A stretch of 5,825 bases of DNA from Bacteroidales bacterium UBA1757 (GCA_002315625.1 DCHH01000005.1:6529-12353); one strand, 5' to 3'. Positions 1 through 5,800 are shown, counted from the first letter of the stretch. The notes: generated by a model from the sequence alone, not told the origin. Numbers and translations are program-made.

Positions 1-8
1 ATTGCTAA

Positions 9-42
9 CAAATGTAATTGTTGATATATGTACCTATACAAA
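9..42 (-). promoter_or_regulatory. Possible leftward Bacteroidota-type promoter at the window edge
   Basis: On the minus strand TACATTTG (plus-strand positions 9-16) matches the Bacteroidota -7 box TAnnTTTG exactly, and TTTG (39-42) could be the -33 box. The spacer is 22 bp, slightly longer than the usual 19-21. It would start transcription near position 1-5 and drive a gene beyond the left edge. This fits the terminator and repeat that separate it from the antiporter gene. The long spacer and unseen downstream gene keep confidence low. Confidence 0.35.
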
Positions 43-67
43 TAGACACCCCATCTGGACATAAACT

Positions 68-136
68 TCCCGTCATCCTGGGCTTGACCCGGGATCCCGT
101 GATGAACAAGGGATGGTGAATCAGGTTCAGCATGAC
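68..136 (-). repeat. Dispersed structured repeat, copy A
   Basis: Read on the minus strand, this 69-bp segment aligns with copy B (3217-3287, plus strand) at 62 of 69 positions plus one 2-base gap. Read on the plus strand it contains an outer pairing CGTCAT (71-76) / ATGACG (132-137). Inside are two hairpins: CCTGGG/CCCGGG with loop CTTGA (77-93), and ATGGTGAA/TTCAGCAT with loop TCAGG and one mismatch (113-133). It lies about 180 bp past the antiporter stop, in the same orientation relative to that gene as copy B has to the yhcH-like gene. It contains no gene and has no transposase nearby. It resembles the small palindromic intergenic repeats of bacterial chromosomes (REP/MITE-like), but I cannot name a family. 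Confidence 0.8.
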
Positions 137-290
137 GGTAAGTTCTGCATGACGATTATTCTACTTGACAGTGGCTGTTTCTGAAAATCCAATATTTCTG
201 TATGATTGCATACTGCATCAGAAATACGCGATTCTCGCAAAAGCAGCCATCAAGCCGCAAAAAGCAAAAATCAGAAAAACGACGACGATT

Positions 291-313
291 AAAATCGGGC
301 AGCAGTCTGCCCG
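291..313 (-). terminator. Rho-independent terminator of the antiporter gene
   Basis: A 7-bp perfect GC-rich stem, CGGGCAG (296-302) with CTGCCCG (307-313), encloses a 4-base loop. On the minus strand it begins 4 bases after the antiporter stop codon. It is followed by A then TTTT (295-291), and further T-runs occur downstream (minus strand, 279-258). The U-tract is short and interrupted, so termination may be moderate. Confidence 0.6.
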
Positions 314-317
314 GAAA

Positions 318-2657
318 TCAAATCATATAGACGTTTGCGCTGATTAACTTGGAAACGTACTGTTCCTCTCCTACCAGCCAAATCAGATCGCCGGATTGGA
401 TGACATCGTCGCGACGAGGATTTATGTCGTGTTGGTTATTGCGCTCCCGGCCAATCACCTGGCACTTGTGCTGCGAAATATTCGATTCCTTCAATGTCTT
501 GCCGGCCAACGGGGACGCGTCACCGATTGGAACACCGGCGCAGCAAAGGCGACCATGCTTTCTCTTCTCCTCTGCGTGAGAAAAATCGTGCAGAGTCATG
601 AGCGAGTCTTTTACAAAGCTGAGGTTAAGTGAGGAATCGCGCAACAGCGAAACGGTAACATTATGCCCGGCAAGAGTCAGAATATCGCCAGCCCTCAACA
701 CGAAATCGCCCTCAGGAATGTTGACCGACTCTTTTCCACGCTCCACACGGATTACAATCAGATTATACTTTGTACGGAAGTCCAGCTCACGCAGCGATTT
801 GTCAAAGAGGGATGAGTGCTCTCCTATCTTCATTGAATAGGCATACAGTGTCCTGTCCAGCCAATGGGCCTCTCCCATATCCCGCACTTCGCATACACCA
901 TGGTTCTCCTCTATCCTGCGGATGTTCTCATCCATCTGACGCTCGTTCAGATTAATAAGGAACCTCGACTCCAGGTTCAGGTAATTTCGCATCAGAGTCT
1001 TTGAGCGGAATATCAGAATCAGTATGCCGAAAGCAATCAATAGCACTCCAATAACCGGTATTTCAATAAAATAAGATAAAATATAGGCTATATAAAGGAA
1101 CGCCACCACTACACGAACTATCATCAGGACATACATTATGGTCCGGTTGCGATGGTTGGCCGACCAGAGGTTCATCATTACACCTGTAGAAGTCTTGCGC
1201 CTGTTGCTCATCAAGGCCTTCAGGAATGGTGAAGTGAACAGCAAAGTGACAAAAGCAGCAATCATTCCAGACCATGGGCCTTCCGGAAGCCATCCTTGAA
1301 ACAAAGGAAGCAGGAAATGCATGGCTAACAGGAGAATACCCAGTATGATTATGGAATTTAACAGCAGGTTAAGTGTGTAATTCTTAAGGTATGTAATCCA
1401 GTCGGCAGCATCCCCCTTCAATCCAGGTCCCAGACCCGCTCCCTGTGCCTGACCGTTCAGAAGCAGGTGCCTGGACTTGTCAGGAATATGCCTCAAAAGG
1501 AAAATCCCGCAAGGTTTTGACAACCGTATCATATAAGGTGTAAGGAAAGTTGTCAGTACCGAAACCGTCACCGCAACCGGATACAGGAAGGTGTCGGTAA
1601 CTTTCAGACTCAGACCAAGAGCGGCAATGATGAACGAGAACTCACCGATTTGCGCTAGGCTGAAGCCTGACTGGACGGCTATCTTGAGTGGCTGACCAGA
1701 GAGCAGCATTCCGGATGTTGTGAACAAAGTCTTGATAATGAGCACTATCAGGGTTATGATGACAATCGGCCATACATATTCCAGCATGACAGAAAGATCG
1801 ACCATCATACCTACCGACACGAAAAATATTGCTCCGAACAGGTCCTTGAGCGGTTTGGTCATCCGCTCAATCCGTTTCACATCAGAAGTTTCAGCCAGGA
1901 TTGAACCCATGATGAAGGCACCCAGGGCAGATGAAAACCCGGTTTTAACAGCCAGCACAACCATGCCTAAACACATTCCTACACATACCACCAGTAGTGT
2001 CTCGTCGTTCATCAGGCGGCGGGTCTTTTTCAGCAGTGACGGAATCAGGTAGATGCCAAAGACAAACCACAAAGTAAGAAAGAAAACCAGTCTGAATACA
2101 CTTGTCATCATCGACCAGGCCGAGAAAGATTCTGCAGTACTGATTGTTGAAAGCAAAACCATCAGAACGATGGCTACCAGGTCTTCCACGACCAGTACGC
2201 CAAATACCAGTCCGGCAAACTTTTTCTTGCTAAGATTCAAGTCATCAAAGGCTTTGATGATTATGGCCGTCGATGACATTGAGAGCATACCGCCTAAAAA
2301 GAGGCTGTTCATCGGCCCCCATCCCATAAGCATACCCACTAAATATCCGACGGCCAGAAGTCCTATGACCTCGGTCATCGCAGTGATGATTCCTGTCTTG
2401 CCGACACTCAGTAACTTCTTGAAACTGAACTCGAGACCGAGTGAAAACAGGAGGAAAAGCACTCCGATTTCGGCCCACATCTCCACATTTCCCTTGTCCT
2501 GGAGAGAAAACAGGTTGAACGCCGGACCGGCCAACATGCCAGCCACAATATATCCCAATACGAGCGGTTGCCGTAATCTCTTGAAAATAAGGGTGGTGAC
2601 ACCGGCCACAATCAGTATCAGTGCCAGATCGGAAACGAGTGCAGGTAATTCTCCCAT
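318..2657 (-). CDS. Kef/CPA2-type cation:proton antiporter with two TrkA_C domains
   Basis: Predicted 779-residue inner-membrane antiporter exchanging a monovalent cation (K+ or Na+) for protons. Residues about 5-385 form the Na+/H+ exchanger (CPA2) domain. Visible family motifs are SMSSTAIIIKAF (126-137), VVEDLVAIV (156-164) with the acidic pair E158/D159, FFVSVGMMVD (278-287) and QIGEFSFIIA (336-345). A second membrane block of about four helices follows (426-551). The soluble tail carries two RCK_C/TrkA_C-like domains: about 600-675, with the ending GDILTLAG, and about 705-775, with the ending GDLIWLVG. No RCK_N/TrkA_N Rossmann domain (GxGxxG) is seen, unlike KefB/KefC. In other proteins RCK_C domains bind small ligands such as cyclic di-AMP; a gating role here is inference. 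The frame is open up to 2723, but I chose the ATG at 2655-2657. The protein begins MGELPALVSDLALILIVAG there, the preceding 22 residues are not family-like, and a promoter box lies inside that extension. Ion specificity cannot be read from the sequence. Confidence 0.9.
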   Translation of the reverse strand: MGELPALVSDLALILIVAGVTTLIFKRLRQPLVLGYIVAGMLAGPAFNLFSLQDKGNVEMWAEIGVLFLLFSLGLEFSFKKLLSVGKTGIITAMTEVIGLLAVGYLVGMLMGWGPMNSLFLGGMLSMSSTAIIIKAFDDLNLSKKKFAGLVFGVLVVEDLVAIVLMVLLSTISTAESFSAWSMMTSVFRLVFFLTLWFVFGIYLIPSLLKKTRRLMNDETLLVVCVGMCLGMVVLAVKTGFSSALGAFIMGSILAETSDVKRIERMTKPLKDLFGAIFFVSVGMMVDLSVMLEYVWPIVIITLIVLIIKTLFTTSGMLLSGQPLKIAVQSGFSLAQIGEFSFIIAALGLSLKVTDTFLYPVAVTVSVLTTFLTPYMIRLSKPCGIFLLRHIPDKSRHLLLNGQAQGAGLGPGLKGDAADWITYLKNYTLNLLLNSIIILGILLLAMHFLLPLFQGWLPEGPWSGMIAAFVTLLFTSPFLKALMSNRRKTSTGVMMNLWSANHRNRTIMYVLMIVRVVVAFLYIAYILSYFIEIPVIGVLLIAFGILILIFRSKTLMRNYLNLESRFLINLNERQMDENIRRIEENHGVCEVRDMGEAHWLDRTLYAYSMKIGEHSSLFDKSLRELDFRTKYNLIVIRVERGKESVNIPEGDFVLRAGDILTLAGHNVTVSLLRDSSLNLSFVKDSLMTLHDFSHAEEKRKHGRLCCAGVPIGDASPLAGKTLKESNISQHKCQVIGRERNNQHDINPRRDDVIQSGDLIWLVGEEQYVSKLISANVYMI

Positions 2658-2698
2658 AATATGAAGTTTTTCGGATACGGTTTTTGCATCCTTAATGA

Positions 2699-2730
2699 CA
2701 AAAGTAGTACAAATTAGCCGCAAGAGGAAA
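2699..2730 (-). promoter_or_regulatory. Promoter of the antiporter gene
   Basis: On the minus strand TACTTTTG (2706-2699) matches the Bacteroidota -7 box TAnnTTTG exactly. TTTC (2730-2727), 20 bp upstream, is one base off the TTTG -33 box. The expected transcript start near 2692-2695 leaves a leader of about 35-38 bases before the ATG at 2657. It also places the upstream in-frame start (2723) outside the transcript. Confidence 0.55.
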
Positions 2731-2746
2731 AAAAGAATTACCTTTA
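2714..2746 (+). promoter_or_regulatory. Weak promoter of the yhcH-like gene
   Basis: TACCTTTA (2739-2746) matches the -7 box TAnnTTTG except at the last base. TTAG (2714-2717), 21 bp upstream, is one base off TTTG. Transcription would start about 20 bases before the ATG at 2771, leaving a short A-rich leader without a Shine-Dalgarno motif. The element overlaps the antiporter promoter on the other strand, so the two genes may compete for polymerase. Both boxes are imperfect. Confidence 0.4.
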
Positions 2747-2770
2747 CGCAAACATTTAAAACTAACGAAC

Positions 2771-3226
2771 ATGATTTTCGACAATCTCAGCAACAGCAGT
2801 GTCTATGAGTCACTGCATCCCCTTTTCAAAAAGGCTTTTGACTATCTCAAACAGAACGACCTGTCAAACGTGGCCCCCGGCAAGATTGAGCTCGACGGGG
2901 CAAAACTTTATATTTCCGTTCAGGAGCCGAAAGGAAAGACTCCAGAGGAAGCCAAGCTGGAAACCCATGCCAAGTATATTGATATTCAGTATCTTATTCA
3001 AGGAAAAGAGGCTATCGGATGGGCATACGCCGGCGACTGCAAGCTTGAAAAAGCGCCTTACAATCCCGAGAAGGATATTACCTTTTTTGACGACAAGCCA
3101 ACTTGTGATGTGGAGCTTCTCCCTGGAGATTTCTGCATTTTCTTCCCCGGTGATGCCCACGCCCCCTGCATAGGCTCTGGTTTCATCAAGAAAGCCGTGG
3201 TTAAAGTATTGATCCAGTCATGCTGA
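2771..3226 (+). CDS. YhcH/YjgK/YiaL family protein (DUF386)
   Basis: A 151-residue cytosolic protein of the YhcH/YjgK/YiaL family, a small cupin-like beta-barrel. Relatives include E. coli NanQ (YhcH, a sialic acid anomerase), TabA, YiaL and EbgC. The start MIFDNL, the motif LETHAKYIDIQYLIQGKEAIG (63-83), FFPGDAHAPCI (124-134) and the ending FIKKAVVKV (138-146) are typical. H66, D71 and H130 are likely metal or substrate ligands by family analogy. Length and start are normal for the family. No sialic acid or other sugar gene adjoins it, so the true substrate is open; a sugar anomerase or related role is inference. The final residues QSC and the stop are odd: the last two codons and the TGA lie inside repeat copy B, suggesting that insertion of the repeat reset the C-terminus. 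The gene is divergent from the antiporter and convergent with holA. Confidence 0.9.
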   Translation: MIFDNLSNSSVYESLHPLFKKAFDYLKQNDLSNVAPGKIELDGAKLYISVQEPKGKTPEEAKLETHAKYIDIQYLIQGKEAIGWAYAGDCKLEKAPYNPEKDITFFDDKPTCDVELLPGDFCIFFPGDAHAPCIGSGFIKKAVVKVLIQSC

Positions 3227-3287
3227 ACTTGATTCAGCATCCCTTGTTTTCGACGGGATCCCGGGTCAAGCCCGGGAGATGACGGGA
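3217..3287 (+). repeat. Dispersed structured repeat, copy B
   Basis: This 71-bp element is an inverted copy of the one at 68-136, about 90% identical. It has outer arms GTCAT (3217-3221) / ATGAC (3279-3283). Its first hairpin is ATGCTGAA/TTCAGCAT with loop CTTGA (3220-3240), and its second is TCCCGGG/CCCGGGA with loop TCAAG (3259-3277). The two 5-base loops are exact reverse complements. The element fills the whole gap between the convergent yhcH-like gene and holA, and overlaps the end of the former by 10 bases. There is no T-tract on either side, so it is not a standard intrinsic terminator, though the stems could stall or protect both transcripts. Confidence 0.85.
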
Positions 3288-3290
3288 GAG

Positions 3291-4316
3291 TCAAGCCATA
3301 AGACGGCATAGAAGTTCGCGCAGCAGCTCACCATCATCGGTAGTTGTTTGCGCGAAACCTTTTGAACGGGCATCAAACTCACGGATTGTAGAGATATTCT
3401 CCAACGTCTTGCGGACAGAATAACACTTGGCTGCCATCTCGTAATTCCTCACAGTAAACGGCGCCACCCCCATTTTTGAAGCCGCAGCCATCTGGCTTTT
3501 ATCAGCTAAATACTGATATATAAGCAGTTTAGAGAAGAAATCATAAAGTGTTACTATAGTCAGAATCAGAGGGTTCTGCTTGGGGCTCTGTCCGAAAACC
3601 TTGGCAATCATAAGAGCCTTGGAATAGTTCTTCACCTTGACGGCATCAATCAGTTCGAAATTATTGTAATCCTTGCTTATACCGATATTGCGCTCGACAA
3701 TCTCCGGTGTGACTGTCGTAGTACCCTTCGGCATCACAATTTTAAGTTTATTCAACTCGCCGACTATCCGCCCGAGATCTGTCCCTAAGAAGTCTGCAAG
3801 CATCTGAGCCGCCTTGTTCTCAATCTGAAGCCCTTCGCCACGAAGGTAATCGACAATCCACGATGGTATCTGGTTGTCGTATAGCTTCTTGGATTCATAC
3901 AGGACGGCCTTCGAGGCGATTTCGGATGCCAGTTTCCGCCTCTTGTCGATGGTCTTTCCCTTATAATTAATAATTAGGATTGTTGAAGGCATGGGTTCAA
4001 GGACGTACGGCGTAATGTCCTCCTCGAAATTCCTGATTTTCTGGGCCTCCTTTACCAGAACGACCTGATACTTTCCCATCATGGGGTAGCTGCGGGCTAC
4101 GGAAAGTATCTTACCGGCCGACATGTCGTCGGCCCCATATATTATGGTCTCGTCAAAAGCCTTTTCCTCCTCACTCATGGGAATGTGGTCCATGATATAA
4201 TCGGTCAGAAAATCAATGTAATATGGTTCGTCTCCCATGAAGAAGTAGATGGGGGCGATCTTTCCGGCGGCCACGCTGCCTATGATTTCCTGGACTGAAT
4301 ACTCTTTTTTTGCCAT
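3291..4316 (-). CDS. holA: DNA polymerase III subunit delta (clamp loader)
   Basis: Encodes 341 residues, a usual size for HolA. The delta subunit opens the beta sliding clamp as part of the clamp-loader complex during chromosome replication. The N-terminal signature IAPIYFFMGDEPYYIDFL (20-37) is diagnostic. It begins the AAA+-like domain I (to about 150), which continues through GKYQVVLVKEAQ (81-92) and STILIINYKG (111-120). A middle helical domain follows (about 150-215, with DLGRIVGELNKL at 180-191), then the C-terminal collar domain (about 215-341, with FELIDAVKVKNYSKAL at 220-235 and the late DARSKG at 315-320). The open frame extends upstream to 4526, but the ATG at 4314-4316 is the real start. 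The protein then begins MAKKEYSVQEIIG, a promoter lies just upstream, and the longer version would run antisense through the divergent gene. Expression should be constitutive and essential by family knowledge. Confidence 0.95.
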   Translation of the reverse strand: MAKKEYSVQEIIGSVAAGKIAPIYFFMGDEPYYIDFLTDYIMDHIPMSEEEKAFDETIIYGADDMSAGKILSVARSYPMMGKYQVVLVKEAQKIRNFEEDITPYVLEPMPSTILIINYKGKTIDKRRKLASEIASKAVLYESKKLYDNQIPSWIVDYLRGEGLQIENKAAQMLADFLGTDLGRIVGELNKLKIVMPKGTTTVTPEIVERNIGISKDYNNFELIDAVKVKNYSKALMIAKVFGQSPKQNPLILTIVTLYDFFSKLLIYQYLADKSQMAAASKMGVAPFTVRNYEMAAKCYSVRKTLENISTIREFDARSKGFAQTTTDDGELLRELLCRLMA

Positions 4317-4321
4317 GAGTC

Positions 4322-4353
4322 TTTGCTTTTCCCGCCAAAGGTAACTACTTTTG
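4322..4353 (+). promoter_or_regulatory. Promoter of the HsdR N-domain gene
   Basis: TTTG (4322-4325), a 20-bp spacer, and TACTTTTG (4346-4353) match the Bacteroidota -33/-7 consensus at every defined base. Transcription should start near 4358-4360, giving a leader of about 17-19 bases to the ATG at 4377. This rules out the upstream in-frame TTG at 4323, which is itself within the -33 box. Confidence 0.75.
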
Positions 4354-4366
4354 GCAAGAAAGCAAA
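4336..4366 (-). promoter_or_regulatory. Promoter of holA
   Basis: On the minus strand TTTG (4366-4363), a 19-bp spacer, and TACCTTTG (4343-4336) match the Bacteroidota consensus fully. The expected start near 4329-4331 gives a leader of about 13-15 bases to the holA ATG at 4316. Its footprint is nearly the same DNA as the opposing promoter, so the two polymerases cannot occupy it together. Confidence 0.75.
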
Positions 4367-4376
4367 GAGTCATAAT

Positions 4377-4835
4377 ATGCTCCAATTGAACCTTCCACCT
4401 TTTCAGACAAGAACCCGCAAGGCTGACGGCAAGGAGCAGATTTTCGACACCTACCGCCGCAAGTTCGTTGCCCTGACTCCAGAGGAATGGGTTCGGCAGC
4501 ACTTCTGCCACTATCTTACCGACCATCTGGGCTACCCGTCAGGACGTCTGGTCAACGAATACCTTGTAGAAATCAACGGTCAGCCCAAGCGGTGTGACAC
4601 CGTAATCTTCGACAAGGATGCGAAGCCACTTGTTGTAGTAGAATATAAAGCCTCTTCGGTAGAAATAACTCAAAATGTTTTCGACCAGATTCTCCGCTAC
4701 GACTGGGTTCTGAAGGCCCCCTACCTTATTGTAAGCAACGGCCTGCAACATCTTTGCTGCCACATCGACTACACCACCCAGCAAGCGGCCTTCCTACAGG
4801 AAATTCCACCCTGCACCGCTGCCGCTTCATATTAG
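4377..4835 (+). CDS. Orphan HsdR N-terminal domain protein, PD-(D/E)XK nuclease fold
   Basis: A 152-residue protein resembling only the N-terminal nuclease domain of type I restriction subunit HsdR (HSDR_N family). Seen in the sequence: NEYLVEI (60-66, with E61), RCDTVIF (72-78, with D74), VVVEYKA (86-92, with E89 and K91) and FDQILRYDWVL (102-112, with Q104 and Y108). D74, E89 and K91 fit the D...ExK metal and catalytic triad, and Q104/Y108 fit the QxxxY motif of RecB-like and HsdR nucleases. The active site therefore looks intact. The helicase/translocase part of HsdR is absent, and no hsdM or hsdS is nearby, so it is not a working type I restriction system. The start at 4377 is preferred because the protein then begins MLQLNLPPF and follows the promoter properly. 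It shares a symmetric promoter region with holA, and this pairing, which I recall from other Bacteroidales, hints at a DNA-maintenance role. The substrate and partners are unknown. Confidence 0.88.
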   Translation: MLQLNLPPFQTRTRKADGKEQIFDTYRRKFVALTPEEWVRQHFCHYLTDHLGYPSGRLVNEYLVEINGQPKRCDTVIFDKDAKPLVVVEYKASSVEITQNVFDQILRYDWVLKAPYLIVSNGLQHLCCHIDYTTQQAAFLQEIPPCTAAASY

Positions 4836-4855
4836 GTCAAACCCTGAAAGGGAGA

Positions 4856-5800
4856 TTACCAGCCGAGGGCAGAGGCACCGAGGATGGCGGCGTCGGCATC
4901 TTTCAGGGCGGAAATCAGCAGTTGGGTCTTCCCTTTGTAGATATTCAGCATGTTCTTCTCCATAGCTTCGTAGGCGTACTTGCGGATGAAGTCGCCAGCC
5001 TTGGCCAGCCCGCCAAACAGCACGATTGCCTGAGGATTCGAAAAGCAGACCATGTCGGCCATAGCCTCACCCAAGATGGTTCCAGTCATCTTGAATATTT
5101 CTATGGCAAGCTTGTCACCATTCACGGCGGCATCATACACATCCTTGGAAGTCAGTTTCTTAGTGTCAATTTCACGAAGCAGGGAGGGCTTGTCGCTCTT
5201 CTCCAGCTTTTCAATGGTAGTGCGCACAAGACCGGTAGCCGAGCAGTAGGCTTCAAGGCATCCTCTGCGGCCACAACCGCACATTCGGCCGTTGCGCCGC
5301 ACAATGACATGCCCCAATTCGCCGGCGGTTCCGTCCTGACCATAGAGCAGTTTGCCGTCAATGATAATGCCGGAACCGACTCCTGTACCAAGTGTGATGA
5401 CAATGAAATGGTTCAGGTCCTTGCCTACCCCGTACATTTTCTCGCCCAGGGCTGCTGCGTTGGCGTCGTTGGTGAGAATAACCTTCATACCGCCCAGACG
5501 CTCGCTGAACATTTTAGCCAACGGAATGACAATTCCTTTCCACGGAAGGTTCGGGGCAAACTCAATTGTACCTTTGTAATAGTTTCCGTTGGGGGCTCCA
5601 ATTCCCATACCGGCAATCTGGCTGAAGCCGCCAACCTTGTCAGTCAGTGCCTTGACCTTGGCCGCAACTGTGTCAACATAATCTTCCAGGACGGGATATG
5701 CCTGGGTTTTAACTGAATCGGTACAAATGACCTGACCGTTTTTGTCAACAATTCCGAAGACGGTATTTGTACCGCCGATGTCCATACCTACTGTGTACAT
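4856..5800 (-). CDS. ROK-family sugar kinase, probable glucokinase
   Basis: A 314-residue cytosolic kinase of the ROK family, most likely phosphorylating glucose (or a related hexose or N-acetylhexosamine) with ATP to feed glycolysis. The N-terminal phosphate-binding motif MDIGGTNT (6-13) is followed by GMGIGAPNG (64-72). Next come NDANAAALGE (111-120), with the likely catalytic base D112, and LGTGVGSGIIIDG (137-149). The sugar-binding and zinc-binding block runs from GELGH (160-164) to CGCGRRGCLE (174-183). H164, C174, C176 and C181 are the expected zinc ligands, and E161 and E183 the sugar contacts. A C-terminal glycine-rich ATP motif IVLFGGLAKAGD is at 259-270. No helix-turn-helix precedes residue 1, so this is a kinase rather than a ROK repressor. 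The gene ends 20 bp from the convergent HsdR-N stop. Only 25 bases upstream are visible; no promoter was found there. Exact sugar specificity is inferred. Confidence 0.92.
   Translation of the reverse strand: MYTVGMDIGGTNTVFGIVDKNGQVICTDSVKTQAYPVLEDYVDTVAAKVKALTDKVGGFSQIAGMGIGAPNGNYYKGTIEFAPNLPWKGIVIPLAKMFSERLGGMKVILTNDANAAALGEKMYGVGKDLNHFIVITLGTGVGSGIIIDGKLLYGQDGTAGELGHVIVRRNGRMCGCGRRGCLEAYCSATGLVRTTIEKLEKSDKPSLLREIDTKKLTSKDVYDAAVNGDKLAIEIFKMTGTILGEAMADMVCFSNPQAIVLFGGLAKAGDFIRKYAYEAMEKNMLNIYKGKTQLLISALKDADAAILGASALGW

Larger units (their letters stand above)
1..317. other. Non-coding region downstream of the antiporter gene
   Basis: No convincing gene lies in these 317 bases. The region holds a possible leftward promoter (9-42), one copy of a structured repeat (68-136) followed by a partial echo of its end (143-154), and a terminator-like hairpin (291-313) just past the antiporter stop. 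Between about 155 and 290 I see only A/T-rich sequence. A rightward open frame from a TTG at 165 to 347 has no recognisable protein character and runs into the antisense of the antiporter's last codons, so I do not call it. Confidence 0.7.
4315..4373. repeat. Near-perfect inverted repeat filling the holA / HsdR-N divergent gap
   Basis: Arms 4315-4343 and 4346-4373 pair at 24 of 28 positions with one bulged T, around a 2-base centre (4344-4345). The dyad covers almost the entire 60-bp gap between the two start codons. Its symmetry places the -7 boxes of the two promoters opposite each other, and the -33 boxes likewise. It may simply be a symmetric promoter, or the binding site of a dimeric regulator. 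Confidence 0.8.

Noticed and set aside
218..295. Minus-strand stretch of 25 hydrophobic codons ending in TGA, resembling a tiny membrane peptide
   Set aside because: It has no ATG at its start (only ATT, with an internal ATG near the end), it lies within the terminator and its T-rich tail, and T-rich DNA gives hydrophobic codons by chance. It could be a gene remnant, but nothing supports that.
165..347. 60-codon open frame on the plus strand from TTG
   Set aside because: It starts at a rare codon with no promoter seen, spans the antiporter terminator hairpin and ends antisense within the antiporter gene.
2053..2664. 203-codon open frame on the plus strand
   Set aside because: It is fully antisense to the membrane core of the antiporter. 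Its composition (many T, S, P, R and K) is what the reverse of hydrophobic codons gives, and it has no family resemblance.
3265..3297. 8-base direct repeat GTCAAGCC at 3265-3272 and 3290-3297, considered as a target-site duplication of repeat B
   Set aside because: The first copy is internal to the repeat, in its second hairpin, and not at its boundary, so it does not flank the element.
4377..4835. A type I restriction-modification locus
   Set aside because: Only the HsdR N-terminal domain is present. There is no helicase, HsdM or HsdS, and the neighbours are housekeeping genes.
4842..4852. CCCT-GAA-AGGG mini hairpin between the convergent HsdR-N and ROK genes
   Set aside because: A 4-bp stem with a 3-base loop and no T-tract on either strand is too weak to call a terminator.
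4754..5716. 320-codon open frame on the plus strand
   Set aside because: It is antisense to the ROK kinase, whose frame carries every family motif. The plus-strand translation shows none and would overlap the HsdR-N gene end.
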